Of a stretch of DNA of 64,000 bases, positions 22,821 through 35,633 are shown in pieces; within the stretch, counting starts at the first letter, position 1; every line of letters begins with the position of its first letter. The notes below the pieces were generated by a model, which saw only the letters and a list, made by a program, of their open reading frames with translations, ran no database searches and had not been told where the DNA came from. Made by a program: the position numbers and the translations under genes. Source of the DNA: Malaya genurostris (lineage: Eukaryota > Arthropoda > Insecta > Diptera > Culicidae); the NCBI RefSeq assembly GCF_030247185.1, contig NC_080572.1, forward strand, positions 300,377,656 through 300,441,655. The letters run 5' to 3'.

Positions 22821-25800
22821 TAGATTGCTTTGATTGGTTCAGCTTTCAATACACACAAACACACATACGCACACAGAGAAACATTTTCCTATCTCGTCGA
22901 GCTGGTCGTCTGATCGAGCTCGATCAAAAGTCGTCTTTTTTCCTGTAATTCTATTACCCTTTATAGAAGAAGGCAGAAACATTGGTGCAAGAGTATTCAA
23001 ATGTATGTAGTGAGGATAATACACATTTTCGCGCTTTAGCGAGCTATTTGTGTGCAAAACAGTTCCTTGGAGAAACCCATTGTCATTTCGCTCTTCCTTA
23101 TTTTATTCCCTTCCTCAACGATTTACTAAGGAATTTAACGGTTTGAAAGAGATTTTCAATAACCGTGCTATACTTCATCTGACTATGTAAATAATATTAA
23201 TTAAAATAGTCGAGTTTAACTTGTAAAACCATGGTTAAGAATATTACAGAGTACCACGCTGACGACGCCAGCCATCACAAGGTGTCGCTTTAATCGCTAT
23301 TTCGAGATATGCAGTTAGCCTATATAAATTACCGATAACATCAACTCAGGCTATCTTGACCATTAAAAATTAAATTTACTATTTGAAGCTTGAATAACCA
23401 TATATCAAATGTTTCGAACTTTCATGAACTGTACTGTTAGATTATTCAGGTTTTCTGTGTGAAATAATAACGCACGATAATCTGGCATCGCTGCCGCGGA
23501 GTGACAAAATTCAGTATCTTGATTTGTCGCAAGCAGCAGTTTGCGCTATCTGTCGCCAGCTGGCATTAGTGGCACGCACTGATATGTAAGCATCATATTC
23601 CAGCGCAACATTCATGCTGCTCTCCATTCGAGTGCGTGATGTCGCTCCGGTTAGTAGCGTAGCAAGGTCGCAAGATTGTAGCGGTTGTACTGGATTTGAG
23701 TGTTGTACAGTGGGAAAATGTTTCAGGATGTTGCTGTAAGAGGCGCTGGAAAAGTGGACGGCCATGTGGATTCATTCCATGGAAACCGTTTGGTTTGGCT
23801 CCACTAGCAATTTCTGTTACCTAACAAGCAATTGTTTGCTTCTGAGTATTGAGTGAAATTAGAGAATTGTATATTTGTTTCCGGTGGTTTGTTTTTGTAC
23901 AGGAAAATGCCACACCATCTCACAACGGAAGGATGTAAAATATGAATTGATGATAATTTAATTCGATACATCCGTTGACTTTCAGTGAAGTCGGTAGAAA
24001 TTGTGTCCCTCTGGAATCGAAAGTTAGAATTCAATCGAGCATGTTTTAGCCTTAGACGATGGACATAGACTTTTTTGTTTGAAGGTTTTTTTTAATAAGG
24101 GTAATTTGTTTTCAAGAGCTGTAGCAGGAAACGAAAGCCGTTTTACCCCATATCAAGCAGGTTCCAAAAGATCTTTTTCTAGACTATTACGGATTACTTG
24201 AATATTTCTTCCGCCAGCGCCATCATCATTTATCCGTTAGGACAGGGATGAGGAGATATTTCGCACCGGGTGAACCGCCGCCGGCAACGATGATACTGCA
24301 AATTGAATTAGGATTTTTAACAGATTTTCCAATTTTCCTCTTTGCCAACTTCGGCAGCTGCTTTGAGGCGACGAAGACTTGGCCGGACGTGGCATGGAAA
24401 TGGTATGAGGCATTAATGGATTTGCTCGACAGCAACCAGATTACCAATGCCGATCGGAGTCGGTTTTTTTTACAGATTCGATTATGAGTCTATCAGCGAA
24501 ATGTGGAGCTAGTCGTTTTGGCGCTTGCGGTTGGATCCGCCGTGATTGACATCGTTGTTTGTGGGTAGCAGCTTGTCGATCCGAACATAATGATTGCCAA
24601 TTGTTTTGTCGTTTCGAGGTTTACCTAAGCTTTATCCGCGAAAAGTAAAGGAACAGACGGAATTAGAAGGAATTTTGTATTGATGATTTTTCTTATCCTA
24701 CTTTTTGTTAATGGTTAATGGTCAATCCGGCAGATCGAGTTCTACTAGAACCATTCCAGTCGACAAATCCAGTTTATAGTATAATTGAACACATAATTGA
24801 AAATATTGAAAATAAAAACGAATTACTGTTTATGCCATTTCTTCTTCGATCCTCTGCACTCGCAACTATCGAAACAAAAAGTCTGACTGCAAATTGTCCG
24901 CCGTCAAAAGAGGTTCATGCTTCCAAATCCGATCGGAATGCAACCAGTAAAACAGGGACGAAATTTTTCCCATTACTTAGTACGAATTCGACAACGTTTG
25001 ATGGTTTTTATTGTTTCAAATTTACATAATTCTTCCCGGCAAATGTCAATTTTCACAGACAGTTAGCCTACCGATGGTCGGAACGTGCGTCTTTCCACAG
25101 CACAGCCGGCCGTGCTAAACTTCGGAACGGAGAAAATCATTATCGGAGAAAGTAATTGGATCAATTGAATTCAGTTCATGAATTTCAATCTGTTTCATTT
25201 ACGTTTTGATGGGATTTCCAACTGTCATGCACTGCGTCGTGAACGGCGGATGTAAAGTAAACGAAATCAAAGCTCAAACTTATGGCGTTGGAATCGCTGC
25301 TGGATTCGAAGATGGTAAGTTGGGATGAATATTTCATGCAAGGAAACGGGCTCGGAGTGCATTTCCAGTTTTCAGTTGTCGATGTAGTGCCGTGCTGGTT
25401 CGTCAAATGGTCTACCAAAGGCAAAAAACGCATAAATTAAATTTAATTGTTTTGCTCAGTGTTTCTGTGTCATATTTAAAATCTGTTTAGTATCTGGACG
25501 ATTTTAAAACTACTATTACGGCTTTAGTTATCGCAGAGACTAATGAGACATCTTTTAGGTCTGAAAGTCCATCGAACACCGAAAAAGTTATTACTTATTT
25601 GGCAAGGCATCTGAAGTTTCGGAAGAACAAGCTCTTTTTTTTCTATTTATTCAATAATATCGTGAATTTCTGACACTTGCTTAGAAAGATATATAGCAAA
25701 AGTTCGGATCGAAAAGATTCATTAACAGTTTCCATCCATCAAAAAATGATTATACTCCTTCTGGTTTGAAGATGAAGTATCATTGGATAAGCGTTGACAG

Positions 25801-26639
25801 TCGTACCTAAGCCAAATAAACTAATAGCATCTAGAATCGATAAGACCAGTTTTGTAACTCAATGCCAGCGGAAAATCACTTGTCAAATTTTCATCCTTGA
25901 AACGCTAATCACTATAGTTGTGCAGTCCTACGTCAAAAGTATGAACAACTTTAAAGACTTATGGTTTTTCTTGTTTTTTGTTTGCTAACATATCCGAAAG
26001 TATAAGAAATAATATATTTGAACTTAATTATTGACCTCCATCTTCGAGATAATTGTATCGATAGAAAAAAATGGAGTTTGACGGTTGCGTTACTTTTTAA
26101 GTTACATCTTTGGTGGTAGTAGAAGCGTCTTTCCTGTTCTATTTACACGTGGTCCTTGGCCATGTTGTAGTTTCCAAACGAGATTGTTTGAATCGGTTCA
26201 GTCATAATCGTAAAAATTGTGCTGGATGATTGAACAACGTGAAATGCTTCGTGTATGCACTACGAGTACAATTTCTATTACTCCTGCGGTAATTCCATCA
26301 GTGTAAAGATTGAATTCAGGGAAAACAAATGCAGATTGTGAAGCCATAGAAAAAAAAACAGTCCAGATAGTTTTTATAATAGAAAATTTTTTATTCGAGA
26401 TCACAACAGATTGTTAATCACAGCTCACTAATAATACAAGAGCAGAAAAAACATTAACATGTTTATAGTTATCAGTTTTTTAAACGACTGCAGATCTGTG
26501 CATTGATCGGAAAAAAATCCAAAATCGGCTGGGCTAGACCATTATTAAGCTGATCGTGTCAGACGAGTTCTAGTTTTCATAGAGCTATGGAAAAAGACGC
26601 GCCAGCGCATTCCTACATAGAAACAACGGTGATATTGCA
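22821..26639. other. non-coding; GC-richer patches at 23470-23770 and 24180-25440
   Basis: I see no supported gene. The GC-richer patches contain open frames of up to about 100 codons on both strands (24248-24487 plus, 24718-25029 plus, 25185-25433 minus), but none shows a domain or convincing exon boundaries. They could be conserved non-coding DNA or unrecognised exons. Confidence 0.3.
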
Positions 26640-26800
26640 TGATTTGCGGTACGGAATGGTCCACCATCCGAAAAAAAATTTCGTCGTATGCTGAGGTCAT
26701 TGCAGAAACGAATGCCTATTTTGAAGGCGTTGACAATTTTTTTTTCAAAGGGCATTTAAATGTTGTAGGACCGATGGATCAGGAGTATAGCTTTAAATGG
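26640..26800 (+). pseudogene. C-terminal scrap of a mariner transposase
   Basis: One frame reads SSYAEVIAETNAYFEGVDN, which resembles the conserved C-terminal segment of mariner transposases (EEVI-A-TEAYF-followed by a Phe/Tyr-rich stretch). The frame then drifts into unrelated sequence, and no catalytic region is present. A short relic is the best reading, at moderate certainty. Confidence 0.45.
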
Positions 26801-26825
26801 AGATTACAAATTAGAACAAAAAAAA

Positions 26826-26998
26826 GTCGGGTGGGTAATATCACAGACATAACTGGTAGACGTGAGTACGAATAAAACTGAAATGCTTCTTCTACACTTC
26901 CGAACTTAGTTCCGTCTAACTTGAATCGCTCGTTCTAGTGAACTGTGTGAATATTGCAAATTTAATTGATTCGCTTCCAGAATTGTGACGGTGCATCT
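26826..26998 (+). repeat. dispersed ~170-bp repeat, copy 3, cut by a transposon
   Basis: 'gtcgggtgggtaatatcaca' through 'gacggtgcatcta' follows copies 1 and 2. The match stops exactly at the TA where the DD37E element begins. Its 3' remainder may continue after 28298 ('tatgctaaagcacgactta', compare 'tacactaaattgcggata' of copy 1). Confidence 0.65.
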
Positions 26999-28298
26999 AA
27001 AGACTGTCCCAGAAAGTATGGTCGCACTTTGATTTAGCTGTAAATAATTCACAAGTGTTAGATATACAAATTTTATTCGATATGCTGATAATATTAGACT
27101 ACCACAACAGAATATTATTCTCAGCATTTTCTACTTAGCCATTGTAGACTAGCTGGCGTATCTTCTTGCGAACGTTCCTCATTAAATTCCGTACAGTCTT
27201 CTTGGCGACAAGTTTTGACACTTTTTTCCAGTCTTTTTCGAACTGTTGAATGGTTTCGGCTGTCGAGACATGTTTCCTAATATGTGCCTCCGTTAATGCC
27301 CAGAATTCCTCAATTGGTCGAAGTTATGGGTAATTTGGTGGATTCATGTCTTTTGGGACGAAAGTGACATTTTTGGTAGTATACCATTCTACCGTTGATT
27401 TCGAGTAGTGGCAAGAAGCAAAATCTCGCCAGAAGACAACAGGATTCTTGTGGCTTCGAATCATGGGTAGAAGTCGTTTTAGTAAACATTCCTTGATGTA
27501 TATTTCGCTGTTCATTGAAGCAGTGGTGATGAAGGGTTTCGAAATCTTACCGCAACTACAAATTGCTTGCCAGAACATAGCTTTCTTACCAAATTTTTCG
27601 ACTTCAATCGATGTCTCGGTCTGGTTTAATACTTGCCCTTCTCGCACCGTATAATATCGTGGTCCCGGCAAGGATTTGTAATCGAGTTTCACGTAGGTTT
27701 CGTCGTCCATTATTATACAGTTCAAATTTCCAGCAAGAATCGTATTGTACAGCTTTCGAACCCTCGGCCTGATCGATTCTTGTTTCGGACTACGTTTTGG
27801 TTGTTTCTGCTTCTTATAGGCTCGAAGATTCAAACGTTCTTTAGCACGAAGAACATTTGACTTCGACGTGCCCACATTTTTGGCCACATCCCGAACTGAA
27901 ACCTCCTTCTTTTGCTCGAACGCCTTCAGTATACGTTTATCCAACTGAGGGTTAGCAGGACCTTTTTTCGACCCGTTTTCGGTTTATCCTCAAAGGTGTT
28001 AACCTCACCGAACTTCCTGATTGCATTTAGCACGGCTTTTTCACTTACTTCTTCCATTTTTGCTATCTTTTCCAGTGACAGTCCGCGTTCTGTGCACCAT
28101 TTGTACACAATTTTTCGACGTTGTTCTGCTGAAAGTCCACGCATTTCGAAACAAACTAATTAAAACGAATAAACAACTGCATAAGTGGTTAGAGAAGAGT
28201 GTAAACAACAGGACGCAGCCATAAAAATTGACAGATTCTTAACCATTGCGAAATTGCAGCGATTTTGGTTGCGTCCATACTTTCTGGAGCAGTCTTTA
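26998..28298 (-). mobile_element. DD37E Tc1/mariner-type transposon, copy 1
   Basis: The element is 1297 bp (27000-28296) flanked by TA on both sides (26998-26999, 28297-28298). The ~27-bp terminal inverted repeats are 'aagactgtcccagaaagtat' at the left and the complement of 'atactttctggagcagtctt' at the right, with two or three mismatches. Length, TA target and a single transposase gene are typical of the superfamily. The copy is inactive because its transposase is broken. Confidence 0.93.
27135..28144 (-). pseudogene. DD37E transposase, copy 1, frameshifted with an early stop
   Basis: From ATG 28144 the first frame starts MRGLSAEQRRKIVYKWCTER, an N-terminal helix-turn-helix. It breaks after KTGRKK, where a run of six T's replaces the seven T's of copy 2. 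The second frame (27944-27324) holds the second DNA-binding helix (VRDVAKNVGTSKSNVLRAKE) and the catalytic motifs IIMDDETYV (first Asp) and FWRDFASCHYSK (second Asp). A TAA then replaces a Gln codon just before the LRPIEEFW block holding the third acidic residue. By comparison with copy 2 the spacing from second Asp to Glu is 37 residues. Such proteins cut and paste DNA at TA; this one cannot be made whole. Confidence 0.92.
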
Positions 28299-28494
28299 TG
28301 CTAAAGCACGACTTATTGACGACTCATATATTCTACCGTACAATGAAATAACACGGAACAAATACAGTTTCTTTAGTAGATTTAGATACTCAGTAGAGGT
28401 AAACTTCTCAAAATGCTTTAGGAATATTTTTTTATAGTTAAAAAACAATTTGCGGAATTTATCCAATGTTTACAACTGTTGAGTTGTTTTAGCC

Positions 28495-29205
28495 TTCATT
28501 CATTTACACCAGAACTAAAATTCTTGGCCAGGACTGAATTTTGGAATTGGCTTCAAGAACTTAATTCGAAATCTGGGACAGGCTAAGAATTCAGTTTGCG
28601 AAATTCAGGTTCGGAATCCAGATGAAGAAACCAGATCATAAATTTAGTTCTAGAATTATAAAACTGAACTCATTTTCAGAGTCAAGGTTCCGGATTTAGT
28701 TCTGAACCCTAAACTTGAATTACAAACCGTAATAAAGAAACTGAATTTTGTTCCAAAATCTAACTCCAGAATTCATGTTCTGAATTTAGTTCTAGCACGC
28801 AGGTTCTGAGTTTTGGAAATGGATTCTGAAACAGAATCCAGGAATTAATTTTTGGTTAAGAAATTAATTCTATAATCCTGAATTGGAGATCAGCTGAGAT
28901 CGAAAATTCATATCCTCAATTCTGTTCATGAGTTCTGATGTTTAAATCCTAAATTAGAATTCTGAACTCGATTCCTGAACATAATTGAAGAAACTAAAAT
29001 CAGTTCCAAAATCTAATAAAGAAACCAGTTCCAGAATTAGGAATCAGTTCCAGAGTCATTGCCTTTAATTTTGAGCAGGGTTATTAAATTATGAATCTGA
29101 AGTGTGAAACTAAAGTTTAAACTAAGCTCAGAATCCAGGAAGACCAGAATCGGGATTCTAAATTTAATTTTAGTGTTCAGTTCTAGAATATAATCCAAAA
29201 TTCAG
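28495..29205. repeat. degenerate 'gaattcagttct' repeat tract
   Basis: About 700 bp is built from loosely repeated words such as 'aattcagtt', 'ttctgaa', 'ttccagaat' and 'gaatcc', with no constant period. It looks like an old, decayed minisatellite. A smaller similar tract lies at about 20380-20540. Confidence 0.55.
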
Positions 29206-29289
29206 TTCTCTGCTGCTGCTGCTGATTGCAGGCGACTGTTCACCACGTTGTTCGAAATGCGAATGAGATTATATGAGATATTATACCAC

Positions 29290-29445
29290 GCAGAAGGTAT
29301 GTTATTACTCGTGTTGGTGGAAGATCCTCACCACGACGTCCAGTTCCGTCTAATGCATTAGAACAAATGAAGGATTTTCGATCCAAGTTCACCTTTTGTA
29401 CTCGTCCAGTAGAACATCGGGACTGATAAGTGCCTGACTACCTCA
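29290..29445 (-). repeat. dispersed repeat, partner of 20103-20225
   Basis: The reverse complement carries 'ctactggacgagta', 'gacggaactggacgtcg' and 'ccaccaacacgagtaa' in the same order as the copy near 20.1 kb. One frame is open for about 58 codons (it includes ALDGTGRRGEDLPPTRV). I do not recognise the protein. Confidence 0.5.
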
Positions 29446-29770
29446 AATCCGTTTATCTGACATCACTGTTCAAGCTTGTTATGATTCTCTCGATATTTCA
29501 CTCGTCAGCAGCCAGGTTGCCAGATTTAGATTTTGCTCACTTCGCCAAACACTCAAACTAATCAGATCTTTTGCTTAGATTTTGTCAGATTAGGTTTTGG
29601 CCTCTATACGGTAGGTGGTGAGACCTTTTCTTTACTCAAAATGAAGCCCGGTAATTTATATAGTAGACCCAGACAAATCCAGATAAATTTCTGAGTTTGG
29701 CAACTTTGCTCGTCAGGATGCTCATTGATTACCGATGTAATCGATGCAATCGATATAATATTCACTGCTT

Positions 29771-31845
29771 GATTGGCAGAATTATGCTAAAATAAAATGT
29801 AGAGGCATTGCTAGTTTAGAGAGTATACTTTTAGCAAGAGCTTTCACATCGGTAGACAAATTTCTAATTACTTTACCCTTTTAACGATTTCTTACAGAAA
29901 TCATTTGCAAAATCATAGTAGAAGTGGAGGTGGTAATGTTGATCTTAATGTATTACGCGAAAAGTAACGCTTGTTTAGAATAAAGCATTATATTTGGTTC
30001 AATACCATTTTTCAAATGCTCGGAAATAACAAATAAAATAATCCAAAATGAATAGTTTTCGATCGGTAAACATTATTTTACTCGAAAAATTAACATTACA
30101 CTGGTTTCTGCTTGAAAAAAAAATGTTGGTCCTATAAAACCTAACCTTACCCAATTTCACACATTTCTGAAAATTTTCCATATTTAATCGTAGTTTACAC
30201 TTAAAAACGTAGTAGTAATCACTTTGAAATCGATTCTCTTTTACTCCGAGTGTACTGTAATTGCTAATATCCATTTGTACTATTAAATAAACGATAAAAT
30301 TAATGCAAATCACTACTGTCGACATGAAAATTTTCGGAAGAACCGTTTTTTTCTTGGTTCCATTTTTCATTGACAGGTGTCGCTACCGGTAATTCAGGTT
30401 TGCGACAATGCGTCAAATACAATATGACTAAATAGTAATCGAACAGTATAAATATTGAAATATATTCATAAATAATAATGAACTTTATCGATTTGATCGG
30501 TTTATGTTAATGTTAGAACTCTCTTTGTTATATTTTTACTTCAACAGGGAATAGGAGAATCAGAAAAACTAAAAAGAGTCGTCTGTCAACGTGAAACACG
30601 ATTTTTTATACTGTTACGTACAATTGTTTCTAAGTTTCAAAAAGACTGTGTACAGCATCCTTTTTCATGACAATTTGCCTCGGACCGATTTTAGCACGGT
30701 TCGTTTTTGGCAACATTATCGTTCGAATATGGTTCGAATAATTTCACTCAATTTTCTCGGAAATGGCTAAACCGTTTTCTACAAACTCAGATTCATATGA
30801 AAAGTAGTATACTCCCAAACAAGGTTCCTGAATTACGTTTGGATTGCGGTATTGGTTTTTGGAATCGGAATGTACCCCCAAATTTTAATTCGCACTACAA
30901 TTTCTCAAAGATGTCTACACACTCCTCAGGTGACTTTAGCTGATTTCGGCTACACCGATTTTAGAATTCCGGTTCCAGTATCGAATCGTTTCTCAAAGCT
31001 CAATCATTTTCTCAAAAAGGCCAAATCGAACTTTAAAAATAAAAACTTAATTTAAGGACTTAAGGTCCCATACAAAATTGATTAATTTTATCCGATTCCG
31101 GAATTACAGATGATGAGTTTTTAAAATTCATACCGATATAGGAGATGTAAATTGTTTGGCGTAATAATTTATGGCCATTCGAATCATTTTGGGTTGGGAT
31201 AAATAATGACGAAAAACTCTAAAGTGGAACTTACTTCGACATCGCATGGAATGTTCAATCGATTGTCTCACGTTAAGATTGAAATTCGATACGATTTGCA
31301 GTTTCGACATTACAGGGTAATAAGTAATTAAAATCTCAATTTGCCGTTTAAAACGACGATAGTTAAAATAATGTCTTGAGAACTAAAACACCTAAGAATA
31401 TCCATGCACAAAACAAATGCGGATTGATAAAAAAGGTATCATCTCACTGCCAGGTGGATTAATCACGTTTTTTTTAACAGAAACCAGTGTAATGTTGATT
31501 TCTCGAGTACTAGAATGTATAGCGATCGAGTACTATTTATTTTGGATACTTTATTTGTTATATCCAGGCATTTGAAAAAGGGGATCGAACCATGTTTAAT
31601 ACTCTATTCAGAATAAACGGTAGTTTTCGCACAATGAACTAAGTTCAACATTACTGCCTCAGAGTAAAAACTTTTTCTTCAACTTCTACTATGATTTTTC
31701 AAATGAATTTGCCCGTTTTCATAAGAAATCGTTGAAAAGGTGGAGTAATTAGAAATTTTCCTACCGATTTGACAGCTCTTTCTGAAAGTATCATCTCTAA
31801 TCAAGCAGCGCCTCTGCATTTCAGTTGTGCGACAATATGCCAATC
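29771..31845. mobile_element. inverted-repeat-bounded segment of 2.1 kb
   Basis: 29771-29995 is inverted at about 31600-31845. Matching blocks include 'aaatttctaattactttacc' against the complement of 'ggtggagtaattagaaattt', 'aaatcatagtagaagt' against 'acttctactatgattt', and 'ttggcagaattatgc' against the complement of 'gacaatatgccaa'. The ~230-bp arms enclose about 1.6 kb that includes an open minus frame of 123 codons (29999-30370) with no recognised domain. No target duplication was found. It could be one foldback element or two inverted copies of a repeat. Confidence 0.6.
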
Positions 31846-34786
31846 GGCGGGTTCAAAAATCTGCCTTGAAAATCTGTATAAGAAAATTATAAGAAATCGA
31901 AGCACAACAAAACGAATAGTCTTTAGAACCCAAATTTAAAGACACCAGAACTTTTCTTCGTCTGAATTTTATGATGTTTTAGATGAAAAAAAAAACGTTG
32001 CAAGTGATTTTTGCGTTTGAGTGTCCCGAAACAATGATTTGATGAAAATATTTGAAATTCCATCTGAAAATGGAAACTTATTTTGCTTATTTTCACTTTC
32101 CCTTAGTTTCGTTTCTGTTAGTTTATGGGCAGTGTTGCCAAATATAAGAGAAAACGAAGCCGTGTTGAATAAAATACATACTTTCAATTCGTCATAAGAT
32201 GCATGCTTTCCAAGGCAAAATTAGAATTGTATTTAAAATCTTGTAATATTATAAACAACTACTAATACTATATAGTAAAAGTATTCCCATATTAAAAGAA
32301 TTCAATTTAAATTCTTATCTCTTACACTTGATTTTAGAAACCCAGATTTACTTTATTTTCATTGCCAAAATTGGATTTATAAATGGATGCTTTGAAAATA
32401 AAAACGAGTTCCAATGCAAAGTTTGCTTTTTTTTCACGGAGTGATAAATAATTCACCTTACAACGGAATTAATATCATATTGTAATTTTCACTGGCGGTT
32501 AACAAAGATCGCGATGCGACAAGGTAGCGAACAAATGCCGCAAAGGTAGCGAAACTTTCATTCGCATCGATTCAACCCCTTCGTGACCACAAACCAGAAA
32601 AATATTTTTTTGAATTGACCGTTAAATAAAAATGTTTCTATAACAAGATTAGTTATACAATAATACTTTGTATTATTCGACGTCTTTGTCTTCAAATCCT
32701 CGTGCCTCACTCGAAACATTATCATTAGTAACTATAAAAATAAACTACTATAAAAAAACTAAATCGTTTACTTTAAAAACTCAGTCGCCTTGGCAGATAC
32801 ATGATGATTTTAGTGAAAAAACAAATAAATCTTGTCGCTAGAGAATATTACCTTTTGAATCTGTAATTTCCTTTAATCCGCCTGATAATTTTTAATTTCT
32901 ATTCGCTTTAATTTTTAATTTCTATTCGCTTTAATACTGTAAACCTCAGCACAATAGACAGCGAAGAGGTTAAAACAACTGTCAAATTCCTGGGAGAGAT
33001 GTCAGGTTAAATTTTCACGTCTGCATACTAGAAATACTTCAGTGCAAGTGTAAAATTTTATAAGTAAAAAACAAACAAGAAGCCCAACTCAATTTTAAAA
33101 GTCTGTCAATTTGACGATTGTATATAAAAGTGTCAAAAACCTGTAAGAAGTATGCAAAATAGTAGGGTCTGCTTACAAAAGAAATCGGCAAATCTGCAAT
33201 CTGGCAAGTGTGATTCTGACGCTTAACGCTCTTGACGCTCTATACCCCGCTGAAAGCCACAATACTTGGTCATAAGTAATGTCATTTTTAATGAACGTGT
33301 AAGGCAGAGATGCCAGATCGGCAGATTTGTCTGTAAATTTGCATAAATAGTTCGTACATAGTGCTGCTGACAGACTTTTAAAATTGTCGGCGACCTTTTT
33401 TTTTGCTCGCCAAGTCAGTTTCGCGGATCAGAGAAATTGATGCCAGCAAGACATACTTGCTGACTGCAGTTTGTTTTTCGAATATACTGACTTTTGCAAC
33501 CCTGTCTGAAGATATTTGAAATTTTTACCTGGCATCTCTGGTGTAAGGGTGTAAGGAATGTCATTACGAAGTAATCATTAAAAATGAATAATGATGAAAA
33601 ATTTCCGTGCAAGGGCCGCTATAGCACTATATTGAATATCTCATTTGACAGTCACTTTCACAGTACAGATTACAGTTAAAACAATGATTTTGGTCAGTCT
33701 GCAGAGGTCATTCATAAAAGAAATTGACATTTGCGGGAGTTCACGTGATTCAGTAGATTCACGAATTTAACCAATGTGATAAAAAACACGGGTCAAAGTT
33801 AGGCAGGCAAAATTTTGCTTTCACCGGTATTAAAAATACGCGAGCAATCAACAGTTTTTTTCATGACATAAATAAAAGTCTTCACTGACAACACGCTGTC
33901 CCGTTGCATCCGTGTCTCACACATTTTTTTCACCGACAGCAGGCAGCCACTTGGCGTCCAGGATCTTCCACCTCCCGGCGCTTGTAGCAAAAGTCAAAGC
34001 CAATGAATCAACAGAAGCCCTTCGAATGGCTAATGAAAGCACCTAATTGTGTTCCGGTGTATTTCCATTATTTCCTGCGGATGCTTCTGTTGCACGAAAT
34101 AAGTTCAAAACAAGGGGAAACATCATTGGAAAGTTTGCCTGTTGGATGAAAAGAGGGAAGCGTCTCGGGATAATTAAAAAATCCCCATCCATCCCATCGT
34201 CAGAGCGTTCTGTTATTCAAATCACAAAACGTCGTTGAAGCTGTAATAAAATAGAATAGTGACCCGATCGATTCGACGAAATATCGAAAATCATTTGGCA
34301 CTTATCGTAAATTAATGTTTCCCCATAAAATAAACAGTAACTAAATCGAAAGTCATCCAACCTTGTGAACCTCAATCTCGTCCGGAACCAACCCATTAGT
34401 TTGGCCAACCATCGTCGTAACGTTCCCGGCTGGAAAAGCACCACGAAGCAGAACATGCTACCTTTTCGCAAACGAAAAAAAAAGAGCTGCTCCTAATCCA
34501 ATTTCTATTCATTCGTTAGTCGGCTTTAGTGGAGTAGCCGGCTTGTAGTAACCAGTTGGAGAAGGATCCACTCATACATAAATTCACGTCTGAGCTCCCC
34601 CCCCCCCTCCCTGAGTGGAGCGGGACGAGTCGGTCTGACGGGTTTTTTAGTCTGGATGAAACGGAGGCCCCGGATTTGCTTACCTTCCTCCTCCTTCCAA
34701 CTATTCATGATGCGGTTGCTCGTGCGATAAGCTGTTATCATCCTTATTATGTCGACTCGGAGATAGAGCGATTCGGTGTCGGTGTC
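31846..34786. other. non-coding with small repeats
   Basis: No gene is recognised. There is a perfect 23-bp tandem duplication at 32887-32909/32910-32932 (unit starting 'aatttttaatttctattcgc'). An inverted similarity links 33160-33210 ('atcggcaaatctgcaatctg') and 33309-33346 ('gccagatcggcagatttgtc'). 33790-34780 is GC-richer, with open frames on both strands but no domain, and has a C10 run at about 34598. Confidence 0.4.
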
Positions 34787-34879
34787 AGTTGATTGGTACC
34801 ACGGCAGTCATCATCAACGGCAACGGCGGCAGCAACACGAAATCAAATCAACATCATTCATCAGAGCTCGAGGAAGAAG
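34787..34879 (+). promoter_or_regulatory. candidate non-coding first exon: TCAGTT start, GTAGGT donor
   Basis: TCAGTT at 34785-34790 fits the insect initiator. About 93 nt downstream GAAGAAG is followed by GTAGGTATG, a strong donor with its GT at 34880-34881. The interval has no ATG, as expected for a 5' leader, and is rich in CAACGG/CAGCAACA words. No downstream exon on the plus strand could be recognised inside the window. Confidence 0.3.
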
Positions 34880-34881
34880 GT

Positions 34882-35196
34882 AGGTATGAAGGGAGAAAGT
34901 TTCACTAGGACTATCGGAGCCAAGTTGCGTCGTTTTCGTTGGGGGTGTTGAATTTGAATATTTCCGAATGTCTATCCGTCTTTATTATGCATCATGTGAC
35001 CGAAACAGATTTTCGGGAAGGATGTTATTAACATTCGGAAAATGACGGAAGGCTGATTCGGTTTTAACATATTCGATTTCAACACAGCCCGGTTGACCGA
35101 TTATCAAAAAAAAAAAAAAACATTCGAGCTCGTGTTCCATCTTTGAAAAAATGGTAAAATCAATTTTTGGTAATACCACAAGCTTTTAAATCGAAG
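34882..35196. other. non-coding, 5' flank of relic A
   Basis: A poly-A run of 15 lies at about 35106-35120. The left terminal repeat of relic A should lie here but could not be matched to its right side. Confidence 0.3.
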
Positions 35197-35633
35197 ATGG
35201 TGTCGAAAGAAGAGCAAGTGCTAAAGAAGTAAAAAAAAGCTTGGTTTTCCTGTAAAAACTGTCCATAACGTTATTAAACATTTCGATACACGTTTGAGAA
35301 CAGCAAGACAGGCAGAAAACGGAGTAAAAATGTATCTTAATAATTACCAAAAGAACGCGAAGGTGAAGCAATTATTGCAGAAGAGACCAAATCTTTCGGC
35401 ACGTACTGCGGCTAAAAAAATATAAATATCTCAAACATTCGTACAAGACGAAAACTGTACCGAACCATAAGGATAAGGAGTGTATCGAAAAAAAGCTATC
35501 CACATACATTTGTGTTGTATGTACGCATGTATTTGTGATGGTTTTTTATGTTCAGATCACAGCATGCTGTGCGTTTGGCTGTCAGTTTTCGTTTGTTTAC
35601 TTGTTTGTGCGGTTGAAATTCGGCGTTTTCGAA

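Noticed and set aside
24226..25433. Several 70-100-codon frames in a GC-richer patch
   Set aside because: Open on both strands without recognised domains. They were left as possible conserved non-coding DNA.
29999..30370. 123-codon minus-strand gene with membrane-like N-terminus
   Set aside because: AT-rich DNA gives such frames by chance. It has no domain, lies within an inverted-repeat-bounded segment, and lacks exon signals.
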